NCBI RefSeq assembly: GCF_010731695.1
Contig: NZ_AP022586.1
Span: forward strand, 3,658,001-3,722,000
Direction: 5' to 3'
DNA: 64,000 bases
Source of the DNA: Mycolicibacterium litorale
Lineage (GTDB): Bacteria > Actinomycetota > Actinomycetes > Mycobacteriales > Mycobacteriaceae
Part shown: positions 37,201-47,674 of the stretch, one piece after another
Layout of the letters: each line of letters opens with the position of its first letter
Position numbering within the stretch: the first letter of the stretch is position 1
Program-made: the position numbers and the translations under genes
Notes under the pieces: model-generated
The model's input: only the letters and a program-made list of their open reading frames with translations
Told to the model about the DNA's origin: nothing
The model's database searches: none

Positions 37201-38718
37201 TTACTTGGCCATGCGGCGGGGGCGGATGAGCGCCAGCTTGGTCATCATCGTGTTCATCCGCTTGAGCGCCTTGGGCGAGTTGTTGTAGTAGTTGCCGCCT
37301 GCGCCGACGTTCGTCCGCGGCGCCACCACCGTCTCGATGCGGCAGTACTTGCGCAACCCCTCCGGGCCGCCGAACCGCGCCCCGATCCCGGAGGTCTTCC
37401 AGCCGCCCATCGGCGCCGTGGTGCACATCAGGTTGGAGATGACGTCGTTGACGTTGACCCCACCGCATTCCAGTTGCAGCGCAATGGCTTGCGCGCGGTC
37501 GAGGTCCTTGGAGAAGACGGCGGCGGACAGGCCGTACGGGCTGTCGTTGGCCAGGCGGACCGCTTCCTCCACCGACGACACCTTCATGATCGGCAGCGTC
37601 GGACCGAAGGTCTCCTCGGTCATACACGCCATCGAGTGGTCGACGTCGACCAGCACCGTGGGCTCGTAGAAGCTGCCGGGGCCGTTGCGCCGCTTACCGC
37701 CGGTGAGCACCTTGGCGCCCTTGGCGATCGCATCCTCCACGTGCCGCTCGGTGACAGCCACCTGGCTGTCGTCGATGAGCGCTCCGACGTCGTTGCCCTC
37801 GCCCGCGCCGATCTTGAGCTTCTTGACGTCTCGGACGACCGCGTCGACGAACTGGTCGTAGACCGATTCCAGGACATACACGCGCTCCACCGACACGCAC
37901 GTCTGGCCGGCGTTGAACATCGCACCCCAGACCGCGGCGTGCGCGGCGAGGTCCACGTCGGCGTCCTCGAGGACGATCATCGGATCCTTGCCGCCGAGTT
38001 CGAGGCTGACGGGCGTGAGCCGGCGCGCGGCGCGTTCCATCACCTTGGCACCCGTGGCGCTGGACCCGGTGAACTGGATGAAGTCGGAGTTGTCGATGAC
38101 GGCCTCGGAGACCTCGCGGGCGCCCTGTGCCAGCGCGAGCACCTCAGGGGCCCCGGAGTCCTGCCAGCCGCGCAGCAGCAGCTCGGCGGTCAACGGGGTG
38201 CGCTCGGAGGGCTTGAGCAGCACGGCACAGCCGGCCGCCAGGGCGCTGATGGCGTCCATCAGCGCGTTGGCGACGGGGTAGTTCCACGGCGCGATGATCC
38301 CGACCAGCGCGCGCGGGCGGTAGTGCACCGCGATCTTCTTGATCGACAGGAACGGCAGCGCCGCCGGCCTGGTGTCCGGCGCCAGCGCCTTCTCCATCGT
38401 GCGGATGTAGTACGAGGTGATCATCAGGATCAGCGGCACTTCCTGGGCCGCGTCGACCGAGGACTTGCCGGTCTCCTTGATCAGCAGGTCTTCGATCTCG
38501 GCGCGGTGGTCGCCGAGCCAGACGGCGTAGCGAGCCAGCACCTTGGCGCGCCCCTTGGGGCCTCTGGCCTCCCACTCCTTCTGCGCGGCGCGCAGGCCGG
38601 TGGCGATTCGCGGTACGTCGGCCGGGTCGGTCCAGCGCACCTGCCCGGCGACGGCGCCCGTCGCGGGATTGCGGATGGTGCTGTTGTCGAGCGCATCAAC
38701 TTCAGGCGTCGCGGTCAT
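37201..38718 (-). CDS. Aldehyde dehydrogenase family protein (succinate-semialdehyde DH-like)
   Basis: 505 residues. Catalytic Cys274 in NAGQTCVSVERV, Glu in LELGGKDPM, and the NAD motif FTGSSATGAKVME. The APWNYPVANALMDAISALAA and MGGWKTSGIGARFGG segments put it with the mycobacterial GabD2-like dehydrogenases that oxidise semialdehydes. The substrate is not certain. ATG 38718 sits at the normal N-terminus; an extension upstream to 38775 is possible but unrelated in character. It is followed on the same strand by the 36339 membrane protein. Confidence 0.87.
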   Translation of the reverse strand: MTATPEVDALDNSTIRNPATGAVAGQVRWTDPADVPRIATGLRAAQKEWEARGPKGRAKVLARYAVWLGDHRAEIEDLLIKETGKSSVDAAQEVPLILMITSYYIRTMEKALAPDTRPAALPFLSIKKIAVHYRPRALVGIIAPWNYPVANALMDAISALAAGCAVLLKPSERTPLTAELLLRGWQDSGAPEVLALAQGAREVSEAVIDNSDFIQFTGSSATGAKVMERAARRLTPVSLELGGKDPMIVLEDADVDLAAHAAVWGAMFNAGQTCVSVERVYVLESVYDQFVDAVVRDVKKLKIGAGEGNDVGALIDDSQVAVTERHVEDAIAKGAKVLTGGKRRNGPGSFYEPTVLVDVDHSMACMTEETFGPTLPIMKVSSVEEAVRLANDSPYGLSAAVFSKDLDRAQAIALQLECGGVNVNDVISNLMCTTAPMGGWKTSGIGARFGGPEGLRKYCRIETVVAPRTNVGAGGNYYNNSPKALKRMNTMMTKLALIRPRRMAK

Positions 38719-38771
38719 GGGGCCATGGTAACCACCCTCTGTGACCCAGATCGCATCGGGGTTGACACGTG

Positions 38772-39311
38772 TCAAGTAACGCGGTGACGGGGCCTCTCCA
38801 CCAGGCGGGCCGCCATCGCCACGTACGCGCTGCCCAGGAACAGCGCGCCTACGGTGTCCGTGAAGTAGTGGAAGGTGATCCCGACGAGGACCATGCCGAC
38901 CACGACGGCGGCCGTCGCCAGCACGATCGCCCAGAGCCGCCCGCCGGCCACCAGCACGACCATCCCGGCGATCACCACCAGCGCGGTGATGTGTCCGCTC
39001 GGATAGGCGAGCTCACCGTCCCTGGTGCGGCCGAACACCCGCTTGAGCAGTTGGGCGGAGACGACGGCCACCGGCGGGCACAGCGCCGAGACGGCCGCCA
39101 GCCGCCACCTGCCCCGCCACAGCGCGTACGCGACCGCGACACCGAGCACCGTCACCTGCACAGGCGCCTCGACGAGCACCAGCAGCGGATCCGGGGCGTC
39201 GACCGCGAGGAGCCGGGCGTCCAGCGGCGTCGGCCCCGTGCCGACCAGCCAGCCGAGCGCGAACAGCCCGGCCACGGCGACCACCGGCCACCAGTGCAGC
39301 GCTGTTCTCAT
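38772..39311 (-). CDS. PAP2-family membrane phosphatase
   Basis: 179 residues with about five membrane helices. The PAP2 motifs are visible: C1 KRVFGRTRDGE (R present but the following P changed), C2 YPSGHI with the catalytic serine-histidine, and C3 FHYFTDTVGA with the nucleophile His. It probably removes phosphate from a lipid phosphate such as undecaprenyl diphosphate or phosphatidic acid. The start touches the stop of the DinB gene directly (TAGATG), so they are translationally linked. Confidence 0.82.
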   Translation of the reverse strand: MRTALHWWPVVAVAGLFALGWLVGTGPTPLDARLLAVDAPDPLLVLVEAPVQVTVLGVAVAYALWRGRWRLAAVSALCPPVAVVSAQLLKRVFGRTRDGELAYPSGHITALVVIAGMVVLVAGGRLWAIVLATAAVVVGMVLVGITFHYFTDTVGALFLGSAYVAMAARLVERPRHRVT

Positions 39312-39830
39312 CTACCGGGAGATGCCCTGGATGTAGGCGGCCTGACCCAGGTGCTGGGCGCAGTCGTCGATGATGCTGACCAGGCGCGCGCTGGCCGTGA
39401 CCGGCGGATCCCAGCGGCGGTCGACGATCTGCGCGAGTTCGTCGGGTGTCACGGAGGCGATGTAGGACAACGTGACCTTGTGGACGGCGGAGTAGTAGCC
39501 GGCGAGCAGATCGGCCGACACGCGCACCTTGCCGACGTCGTCGGGGCTGTGGCCGTAGCCGGTGTCGTCGCGCGGCAGGTCGAGCGCGAACTGGTCGACC
39601 CACCCCTCGCGCGTCCACACCTGCTCGATGCCCGCGATCTCGCAGAGCTGGGCGTCCTGAACGCGAGCGCTGTGCCACAGCAACCACGCAATGCTGTTCG
39701 CGGTCGCAGTCGGACGGTAGAGGGCCACCTCGTCGGTCAGTTCGTCGGTGAGCGCCTCGACATGCTCGATCAGGCGGGTGAACGAGTCACGCAGGAGTTC
39801 GCGGGCGGCCGCCGCATCCGAGTCAGACAT
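39312..39830 (-). CDS. DinB/DUF664 family protein (mycothiol-transferase-like)
   Basis: 172 residues. Four-helix DinB fold with a metal triad probably His53 in LLWHSARVQD, His116 in SAVHKVTL and His160 in DDCAQHLGQA. In actinobacteria many of these proteins are mycothiol-dependent enzymes such as transferases or maleylpyruvate isomerase; the actual reaction here is unknown. Its link to PAP2 is by coupling only. Confidence 0.82.
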   Translation of the reverse strand: MSDSDAAAARELLRDSFTRLIEHVEALTDELTDEVALYRPTATANSIAWLLWHSARVQDAQLCEIAGIEQVWTREGWVDQFALDLPRDDTGYGHSPDDVGKVRVSADLLAGYYSAVHKVTLSYIASVTPDELAQIVDRRWDPPVTASARLVSIIDDCAQHLGQAAYIQGISR

Positions 39831-39853
39831 ACGGCCAACCTACCCAGCGAACG

Positions 39854-40258
39854 TCAGGTCTGCGGGCCACCGCCGTGGAAGACGGCCTCGACGTTGTTGC
39901 CGTCCGGATCGCGGACGAACGCCCCGTAGTACTTGTCGTGATACTCCGGCCACAGCCGCGGCTCGTGCAGCGGTTCGGCGCCGAGTGCGAGGGCGGTGTG
40001 GAAGAACGCCTGCACGCCCCCGGGGTCCTTGGCCGCGAACGCGACGTGCATCTCGCGATTCGGCCCTGCGACGTTGCCTGCGTTCATATCGCCGATCCAG
40101 AAAGCGGGATGACCTTCGGCGCCGTAACCGACGGCCACCCCGAAGTCCATCTGCCGCGTGTAGCCGAGGACGCCGAGCACCTTGTCGTAGAACTCTTTTG
40201 ACTTGTCGAAGTCCGCGCAGTTGATTCCGAAGTGATCGATCACACGGTCACCGTACAT
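39854..40258 (-). CDS. VOC-family (glyoxalase/bleomycin resistance) protein
   Basis: 134 residues from ATG 40258. A GTG at 40243 (VIDHFGINCADFDKS) gives the more typical N-terminus, so the start is open. The VOC fold shows two beta-alpha-beta-beta modules: IDHFGINCADFDKSKEFYDK and HVAFAAKDPGGVQAFFHTAL, ending FVRDPDGNNVEAVFHG with the usual metal-binding glutamate. Divergent from the deacylase gene, with which it shares a seven-base start region. Confidence 0.85.
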   Translation of the reverse strand: MYGDRVIDHFGINCADFDKSKEFYDKVLGVLGYTRQMDFGVAVGYGAEGHPAFWIGDMNAGNVAGPNREMHVAFAAKDPGGVQAFFHTALALGAEPLHEPRLWPEYHDKYYGAFVRDPDGNNVEAVFHGGGPQT

Positions 40259-40265
40259 TCGGGGG

Positions 40266-42011
40266 ATGACATATGACCTCGTCATTCGCAACGGCACGAT
40301 CGTCGACGGGCTCGGCGGTGCGCCGTACGTCGGCGATGTGGCGGTGAGGGGCGGCGTCATCGCCGCGGTGAGCCGCGCAGAGGGCCCGGCCGTCGGCGCC
40401 GTCGAGGGGTCCGGTGCCCGCGAGATCGACGCCGCCGGGCTGCTGGTGACCCCCGGTTTCGTCGACCTGCACACCCACTACGACGGCCAGGCCATCTGGT
40501 CGGAGCGGATGACGCCGTCGTCGGCGCACGGGGTGACCACCGCGGTGATGGGGAACTGCGGGGTGGGTTTCGCGCCCTGCCGCCCCAAGGACCACGACGT
40601 CCTCGTCGACGTGATGGCCGGCGTGGAGGACATCCCCGGCGTGGTGATGGTCGACGGGTTGCCGTGGACCTGGGAGACCTTCCCGGAGTACCTCGACGCC
40701 GTCGACGCCCGGCCCCGCGACATCGACGTGGCCGCCTACCTGCCGCATTCGCCGCTGCGGGTGTACACGATGGGGCAGCGGGGCGCCGACCGGGAACCGG
40801 CCACCGACGAGGACCTCGCGCGGATGCGGGCGCTGGCCCGGGAGGCGGTCGAAGCGGGTGCGCTGGGCTTCGCATCGTCGCGGTTCGCGCTGCACAAGAC
40901 CTCCAGCGGAGCGCCGATCCCCACCTACGACGCAGCCCAGGCCGAGATCGCGGCCATCGCCTCGGGGGTGGCCGACGGCGGCGGCGGGCTGCTGCAGTTC
41001 GTCCCCGACATCCCGGCCGGCGGGTACGAGACGGTGCTGCGCCAGGTGTTCGAGGTCGCCGCCGACGTCGGGCTGCCGGTGACGTTCTCGCTCCTGACCG
41101 GAAACGTCGGCGACCCGGTCTGGCCGCAGGCGATGAACCTCGTGGAGAAGTTCAACGCCGCCGGCGGTTCCATCACCGCGCAGATGTTCCCCCGCCCGAT
41201 CGGCATGGTGATCGGCCTCGAGGTGAGCGGCAACCCGTTCATCATGTACCCGAGCTATCAGGCGATCGCCGATCTCCCGCTGCCCGAGCGGGTCGCAGAG
41301 ATGCGCAGACCCGAAGTGCGGCAACGGATCCTGAGCGACCAGCCGTCGGCTGCCGGGCACCCGTTGATGTTCATGGTGCAGGCGTGGAACTGGATCTTCC
41401 CGCTGGGCGACGACCCCGATTACGAACCGGCCGCTTCGGCGTCGATCGCCGCCCGCGCCGCGGCGCGCGGGGTCAGCCCGCTCGAGGAGGCCTACGACCG
41501 GCTGCTCGACGACGACGGGCACGCCATGATGCTGGTGGCGCTGGGCAATTACGAGAACAACTCACTGGACACCGTCGGGATGCTGATGCGCCGCGACGAC
41601 GTCGTACTGGGCCTGGGCGACGGCGGCGCGCACTACGGAATGATCTGCGACGCAAGCTTTCCCACGTTCCTGCTGGCGCACTGGACGCGGGACCGGCCCA
41701 CCGGCCGGCTGTCGGTGGCCGACGCGGTTCGCGAGCTGACGTCGGTGCCCGCGGGGGTGGCCGGGCTGGGCGACCGCGGCCGCATCGCCGTCGGCTACAA
41801 GGCCGATTTCAATGTCATCGACCACGCCGCGCTGCGCCTGCACAAGCCCGTGGTCGTGGACGATCTGCCCGCGGGCGGTAAACGGCTCGACCAGACGGCG
41901 GACGGCTACCTGGCCACCGTGGTCAGCGGTGTGGTGATCGCCGAGCGCGGTGTGCCGACCGAGGCGCGGCCCGGCAGGCTGGTGCGCGGACGCCAGCCCG
42001 CGCCCGCCTAG
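40266..42011 (+). CDS. N-acyl-D-amino-acid deacylase/D-aminoacylase family amidohydrolase
   Basis: 581 residues. Metal-binding amidohydrolase: [16 protein letters not shown] gives the first H-x-[16 protein letters not shown] the conserved cysteine ligand and [18 protein letters not shown] the catalytic Asp region; the C-terminal [16 protein letters not shown] is also typical. It likely removes an acyl group from D-amino acids or hydrolyses a cyclic amide. ATG 40266 overlaps the divergent VOC start region. Convergent with the second DUF559 gene. Confidence 0.87.
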   Translation: MTYDLVIRNGTIVDGLGGAPYVGDVAVRGGVIAAVSRAEGPAVGAVEGSGAREIDAAGLLVTPGFVDLHTHYDGQAIWSERMTPSSAHGVTTAVMGNCGVGFAPCRPKDHDVLVDVMAGVEDIPGVVMVDGLPWTWETFPEYLDAVDARPRDIDVAAYLPHSPLRVYTMGQRGADREPATDEDLARMRALAREAVEAGALGFASSRFALHKTSSGAPIPTYDAAQAEIAAIASGVADGGGGLLQFVPDIPAGGYETVLRQVFEVAADVGLPVTFSLLTGNVGDPVWPQAMNLVEKFNAAGGSITAQMFPRPIGMVIGLEVSGNPFIMYPSYQAIADLPLPERVAEMRRPEVRQRILSDQPSAAGHPLMFMVQAWNWIFPLGDDPDYEPAASASIAARAAARGVSPLEEAYDRLLDDDGHAMMLVALGNYENNSLDTVGMLMRRDDVVLGLGDGGAHYGMICDASFPTFLLAHWTRDRPTGRLSVADAVRELTSVPAGVAGLGDRGRIAVGYKADFNVIDHAALRLHKPVVVDDLPAGGKRLDQTADGYLATVVSGVVIAERGVPTEARPGRLVRGRQPAPA

Positions 42012-42020
42012 CTGTCCGTC

Positions 42021-42050
42021 GACTGTGCGATTTCAGCCGCGACTCTCCGC
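42021..42050. repeat. 30-base repeat B, copy 1 (inverted)
   Basis: GACTGTGCGATTTCAGCCGC followed by GACTCTCCGC, nine bases after the deacylase stop. Its complement matches copy 2 (43054-43083) at 25 of 30 positions, so copies 1 and 2 flank the DUF559 gene as inverted repeats. Confidence 0.85.
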
Positions 42051-42073
42051 TGGCGGCGTATCAATGGGCACAG

Positions 42074-42946
42074 TCACCACGTCTTCGGGCACCCGCGAGA
42101 CTCGAGGGCTGCGCCGACGCGGTCCAGGAACCACTGCGTGCCGTTGTGCAGAATCCCGCTGGTCAACCGGACGTCGATCCACCCGAGCTCCGACAGGCGG
42201 GCGTATCGGACGACATCTCCTGACCGCTGCCCCGGGTCCGTCCAGTGGTGTGCCCCGTCGAAATCCACGCCGACGAGGTACTCCGGCCACCCTAGATCGA
42301 TGCGCGCAAACGCCCACCCGTCGGCGTCGAAGACGTGAATCTGCGTCTGAGGCGGCGGAAAGCCGGCCTGTACGAGCACGAGTCGCGTGAGCGATTCATA
42401 GGGTGACTCGGCGCCGCCGTCGACGAGCGCGAGGGTCGCCCGCAGCTGCCTTAGCCCCCGCACCCCGGGGTGCCGAGCGATGACCGTCTCGACGTCGGAG
42501 ATCTTGACATCGGTGGCGTTCACGAGCGCGTCTATGCGTTGCACACCGTCGCGCAGCGGCAGCCGTCGGCCGAGGTCGAAGACGGTGCGAGCGGGTGTGG
42601 TGACGGGCAGCGACCCGATCGATTGAATCTCCTCGGCGACAAGCGTTTCGGTGCGGACGACGATGCCCGGCGGCGGACGCCTGTTGGTGTGGATCAGTTC
42701 GATCGGGATGTCGGGTTCGATCCACTTTGCCCCGTGCAACGCTGAGGCGGCCAGTCCGGCGACGACGGCTCTGCGGCCAGACCACAGCCACGCCGCACCC
42801 GCACGGTGATCCGTCGGCAGATCACTGCCACGAACCGTCCACACGCCCGGGAAGTCGGCGCGGTGGAACCGGCGCAACTCGCGGAAGGTGAGCAGGCCGT
42901 CGTCGAGTGCCTCGCGCGCCCGGAAGGGCCCGTCGATGAAGTGCAT
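42074..42946 (-). CDS. AbiEi-like wHTH plus DUF559 (Vsr-like) nuclease-fold protein, copy 2
   Basis: 290 residues from ATG 42946 (MHFIDGPFRAREALDDG); the frame runs on to 43081 but that end lies in repeat B. N-terminal winged HTH (GLLTFRELRRFHRADF), a middle domain, then the DUF559 core with PYESLTRLVLVQAGFPPPQT and ARIDLGWPEYLVGVDFDGAH, the acidic motif before HHWTD. Aligns along its whole length with the protein at 14158 (for example GVRGLRQLRATLALVDGGAE against GARGIRHLRQALDLVDAGAE). Flanked by 30-base repeats; function unknown, nuclease fold predicted. Confidence 0.82.
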   Translation of the reverse strand: MHFIDGPFRAREALDDGLLTFRELRRFHRADFPGVWTVRGSDLPTDHRAGAAWLWSGRRAVVAGLAASALHGAKWIEPDIPIELIHTNRRPPPGIVVRTETLVAEEIQSIGSLPVTTPARTVFDLGRRLPLRDGVQRIDALVNATDVKISDVETVIARHPGVRGLRQLRATLALVDGGAESPYESLTRLVLVQAGFPPPQTQIHVFDADGWAFARIDLGWPEYLVGVDFDGAHHWTDPGQRSGDVVRYARLSELGWIDVRLTSGILHNGTQWFLDRVGAALESRGCPKTW

Positions 42947-43027
42947 GGCCGGACGGTCGCACCGGCTCCGACGGTCCACGGCCTTCACGGGCGGGTCATC
43001 CACAGCCGCTTCGTCATCCACAGGGCT

Positions 43028-43084
43028 CGAGTGTGCGAAGCGATACGCCTGCAGCGGCGAGTCGCGGATGAATCCGCACACTCG
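43028..43084. repeat. Inverted repeat ending in repeat B copy 2
   Basis: CGAGTGTGCG at 43028-43037 with exact complement CGCACACTCG at 43075-43084. The right half is the end of repeat B copy 2, so this copy can fold into a hairpin with a 37-base loop upstream of the DUF559 start. Confidence 0.7.
43054..43083. repeat. 30-base repeat B, copy 2
   Basis: Starts GCGGCGAGTCGCGGATGAAT, then CCGCACACTC. It contains the short palindrome GCGGAT-GA-ATCCGC. 26 of 30 positions match copy 3 in the same direction. Lies just past the stop of the quinone-oxidoreductase-like gene and upstream of the DUF559 gene. Confidence 0.85.
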
Positions 43085-43102
43085 GTGGAATCTGGGCGCG
43101 CC

Positions 43103-44104
43103 TCAGCGGGTGACGACGACCTTGCCGGTCATCCGGCCCGATTCGACGGCGCGATGCGCCTCCTTGAGGCCGGCCGACGAGAAGTCTTCGATGGTCCGGG
43201 TGACGGTGGTGCGCAGTACGCCGCGGTCCACCAGATCCGCGGCGGTGGTCAGCAACCGCTGCTGTTCGATCATGTCCGGCGTCTCGAACATCGGCCGGGT
43301 GAACATCAGCTCCCAGTGCCAGGCGATGCTCTTGGCCTTGAGACCGACGAGGTCGAGGCCGGGCGGTTCGTCGATCGCGGTGATGTGCCCGAACGGTTTC
43401 ACGATCGCCGCATAGTCGTCGATGTTGCCCGCCGAGTGAGGTGAGAACAGGTAGTCGACGCCGCCGGGCGCCACAGCCAGCGTCTCGTCGCGCAGTCGGT
43501 GGTGGTCGACGACGGCATCGGCGCCCATGTTCGTCGCCCACGCTCGGGAGTCGTCGCGGCTGGCAGTGCCGATCACGCGCACACCGGTCAGCGCCTTGGC
43601 CAGCTGGATCATGATCGAGCCGACGCCGCCCGCAGCGCCCAGGACCAGCAGATCACCCGTCGACTCCTCGGTGAGCCCGAAGCGATCGAACAGCGACTCC
43701 CAGGCGGTGATGGTGGTCAGCGGCAAGGCCGCCGCATCCGCGAAGGACAGCGACGTGGGTTTGCGCGCGACGATGCGCTCGTCGACGGCGTGGAACTCGG
43801 CGTTGGTCCCCGGCCGGGTGATGTCCCCGGCGTACCAGACCTCGTCGCCCACGGCGAGCGTTTCCACCTGCGGCCCAACGGCTTCCACGACGCCCGCCGC
43901 ATCGTAACCGAGGATCGCAGGCTCCGCCGAGGGCTCGAGCGCGGCGCGCTGCTTGACGTCGACAGGGTTGACCGACACGGCGTGCACCCGCACCAGCACG
44001 TCGCGGGGACGGAGGTCGGGCACGTGGACCGTCACATCCCGCAGCGTGCGGTCGTCGTCAATGGGTCCGCCGGCGTAGGAGCCGATCGCGCGCATCTCGG
44101 TCAT
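43103..44104 (-). CDS. Zinc-free MDR-family quinone oxidoreductase-like enzyme
   Basis: 333 residues from ATG 44104, which has TTGGGG before it; GTG 44110 is possible. The MDR fold is shown by SVNPVDVKQRAAL, LGYDAAGVVEAVGP and the NADP motif LVLGAAGGVGSIMIQLAKAL. No Cys-rich structural zinc loop. It should reduce a quinone or enal with NADPH. Repeat B copies stand on both sides of it (43054 and 44144). No operon partner. Confidence 0.88.
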   Translation of the reverse strand: MTEMRAIGSYAGGPIDDDRTLRDVTVHVPDLRPRDVLVRVHAVSVNPVDVKQRAALEPSAEPAILGYDAAGVVEAVGPQVETLAVGDEVWYAGDITRPGTNAEFHAVDERIVARKPTSLSFADAAALPLTTITAWESLFDRFGLTEESTGDLLVLGAAGGVGSIMIQLAKALTGVRVIGTASRDDSRAWATNMGADAVVDHHRLRDETLAVAPGGVDYLFSPHSAGNIDDYAAIVKPFGHITAIDEPPGLDLVGLKAKSIAWHWELMFTRPMFETPDMIEQQRLLTTAADLVDRGVLRTTVTRTIEDFSSAGLKEAHRAVESGRMTGKVVVTR

Positions 44105-44143
44105 CTTCACCCCAACGGCGCGGGCGGTCTCCTACTTCCCGCC

Positions 44144-44173
44144 GCGGCGCGTCGCGGATGAAACCGCACAGCC
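44144..44173. repeat. 30-base repeat B, copy 3
   Basis: Starts GCGGCGCGTCGCGGATGAAA, then CCGCACAGCC, upstream of the MDR gene. Direct orientation relative to copy 2, 1090 bases away. Confidence 0.85.
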
Positions 44174-44204
44174 GGCGAGGGGAGCGGGAGGAGGCGCATG
44201 CGAA

Positions 44205-44237
44205 GAGGCCCCGGCTCGCCAAGCGAGCCGGGGCCTC
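44205..44237. terminator. Strong hairpin terminator of groEL2
   Basis: Fifteen-base perfect stem GAGGCCCCGGCTCGC with loop CAA and exact complement, ending 14 bases past the groEL2 stop on the minus strand. GC-rich with no T-tract, the usual form of mycobacterial intrinsic terminators. Confidence 0.88.
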
Positions 44238-44251
44238 CTCGTGAGTGGGAC

Positions 44252-46017
<1,766 letters not shown>

Positions 46018-46025
46018 TTGCATTC

Positions 46026-46052
46026 TTAGCACTCGACCAGGGAGAGTGCAAG
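46026..46052. promoter_or_regulatory. CIRCE operator 2 of groEL2
   Basis: TTAGCACTC-N9-GAGTGCAAG; left half perfect, right half with two changes. It is eight bases from operator 1, so HrcA can bind in tandem. Confidence 0.92.
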
Positions 46053-46067
46053 GCATCGGGGGGGCGG

Positions 46068-46646
46068 TCAGCGCGGCCGCAAACCGTCCGTCACCACGTC
46101 CGTCGCCCGCGCGGCCACCTCGGCGTCGTACGCGCCGATGGCCTGGCAGCCGACCAGAATGGCCTTGAGTTCCGGCACGTCGAGGTCGGCGCGGACGGTA
46201 CCCGCCTCCTGCCCGGCCGCGAGCAACTCCCCCAGCAGTGTGCGCGCATCGGCGTCGGCCTCCGGAGCGACGGCGTGGACGTCGATACCCCGGCCTGCGA
46301 GTGCGTCGATGAGCACATGGTCGGAGGCGCCCCACTCCAGCACCATCGCCCGCAGGAAGGCGAACAGCGCTTCGCCGGGGTCTCCGGACTGCAGCAGCTG
46401 CCTGCCGCGGTCGGCCATGTCGCGGATCCGGTGTGCGACGACAGCCGCGTACAGCGCCTCCTTGGTCGGGAAGTGGCGGTAGATCGTGCCGGCCCCGACG
46501 CCGGCGCGCCGGGCGATCTCGTCGACCGGGACGCTCAGCCCCTCGGCGGCGAACGTCTCGTAGGCCACCTCCAAGACCCGGTCCCGATTCCGGGCCGCGT
46601 CGGCACGCAGCGGTCGGACCCCGCCGATATCCGCGGCCATATCCAT
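46068..46646 (-). CDS. TetR-family regulator
   Basis: 192 residues. Tet[24 protein letters not shown] at about 39-58 followed by [12 protein letters not shown]. The C-terminal ligand domain has no recognised sensor residues. Divergent from an SDR gene with two palindromic boxes in the 93-base gap, so it very likely represses that SDR and itself. Its 3' end is next to the CIRCE/groEL2 promoter. Confidence 0.9.
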   Translation of the reverse strand: MDMAADIGGVRPLRADAARNRDRVLEVAYETFAAEGLSVPVDEIARRAGVGAGTIYRHFPTKEALYAAVVAHRIRDMADRGRQLLQSGDPGEALFAFLRAMVLEWGASDHVLIDALAGRGIDVHAVAPEADADARTLLGELLAAGQEAGTVRADLDVPELKAILVGCQAIGAYDAEVAARATDVVTDGLRPR

Positions 46647-46670
46647 CCGTTCATCTCGGAATCATTGAAA

Positions 46671-46686
46671 CGGAGCGATCGTTCCG
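46671..46686. promoter_or_regulatory. TetR operator box 1
   Basis: CGGAGCGATCGTTCCG, an imperfect 16-base palindrome (one mismatched pair), 25 bases from the TetR start. The -10-like TATAGT of the SDR lies directly after it (46687-46692). Confidence 0.75.
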
Positions 46687-46692
46687 TATAGT
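46687..46692 (+). promoter_or_regulatory. Probable -10 element of the SDR gene
   Basis: TATAGT lies 48 bases before the SDR start at 46740, between the two palindromes. A matching -35 is not clear, as is common in mycobacteria. Bound TetR would cover it. Confidence 0.55.
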
Positions 46693-46702
46693 GGCAACCA
46701 AC

Positions 46703-46718
46703 CGGAGCGCACGCTCCG
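46703..46718. promoter_or_regulatory. TetR operator box 2
   Basis: CGGAGCG-CA-CGCTCCG, perfect seven-base arms, shares CGGAGCG with box 1. Spacing between box centres is 32 bases, three helical turns, as expected for paired TetR dimers. Confidence 0.78.
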
Positions 46719-46739
46719 CTTTCATTGTAGGAGGACCCC

Positions 46740-47654
46740 GTGGCTTCATCGTCCAAGTGGACGGCCAGTGACATTCCGGCCCAGTCCGGTCGCATCGCGA
46801 TCGTCACCGGCGCCAACACCGGCCTCGGCCTGGCGACCGCCAAAGCGCTCGCCGGCCACGGCGCACACGTCGTGCTCGCGGTGCGCGACACCGAGAAGGG
46901 CAAACGGGCCGCCGACGAGATCACAGCGGAACACCCCGACGCCACCGTCACCCTGCAGAGCCTCGACCTCGGATCCCTGCGCTCGGTACGCGCGGCGGCC
47001 GAAGCGCTCAAGGCGGAGTTCCCGCGCATCGACCTCCTCATCAACAACGCCGGCGTGATGTACCCGCCGAAGCAGACCACCGAGGACGGCTTCGAGCTCG
47101 CCTTCGGCACCAACCACCTCGGCCACTTCGCGCTCACCGGGCTGCTGCTGGAGAACCTCCTGCCGGTGCCGGGATCACGGGTGGTGACGGTCAGCAGCGT
47201 GGGGCACCGGATCCAGGCCGCCATCCACTTCGACGATCTGCAGTGGGAGCGCAGCTACAGCCGGGTGGGCGCCTACGGGCAGTCGAAGCTGGCGAATCTG
47301 CTGTTCACCTATGAATTGCAGCGCCGTCTCGATGCGGCCGAGACGATCGCGGTCGCCGCCCACCCCGGGCTGTCGAACACCGAGCTGATGCGTCACCTGC
47401 ACCTGCCGTCCGCCTTCAACCCGTTGATCGGCCTCGTCGCGCAGAGCCCCGCGATGGGCGCGTTGCCGACGCTGCGCGCGGCCACCGACCCCGGTGTGCG
47501 CGGCGGGCAGTACTACGGCCCCGGCGGTCTCGGCGAGACGCGCGGATACCCGAAGCTGGTCGGCTCGAGCAGTCAGTCGCACGACCTCGACCTGGCGCGC
47601 CGGCTGTGGACGGTGTCCGAAGAGCTCACCGGAGTGACCTTCCCCGTCGGCTAG
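46740..47654 (+). CDS. SDR of the retinol-dehydrogenase/Rv0439c type, copy 1
   Basis: 304 residues. TGANTGLGLATAKAL, LDLGSLRSVR, NNAGVMYPP, SSVGHRI and YGQSKLANLLFTYEL show an SDR with the Y-x-x-x-K pair, of the group that includes oxidoreductases Rv0439c and retinol dehydrogenases. GTG 46740 with AGGAGGA five bases earlier is the start. The end WTVSEELTGVTFPVG is nearly identical to the SDR at 58148. Regulated by the adjoining TetR by inference. Substrate unknown. Confidence 0.88.
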   Translation: MASSSKWTASDIPAQSGRIAIVTGANTGLGLATAKALAGHGAHVVLAVRDTEKGKRAADEITAEHPDATVTLQSLDLGSLRSVRAAAEALKAEFPRIDLLINNAGVMYPPKQTTEDGFELAFGTNHLGHFALTGLLLENLLPVPGSRVVTVSSVGHRIQAAIHFDDLQWERSYSRVGAYGQSKLANLLFTYELQRRLDAAETIAVAAHPGLSNTELMRHLHLPSAFNPLIGLVAQSPAMGALPTLRAATDPGVRGGQYYGPGGLGETRGYPKLVGSSSQSHDLDLARRLWTVSEELTGVTFPVG

Positions 47655-47674
47655 GTTGTGGCACGCTCAAAGTC

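Noticed and set aside
40243..40266. Palindromic-looking GATCGATCACACGGTCACCGTAC as an operator
   Set aside because: It is the shared start region of two divergent genes and the symmetry is weak and partial.
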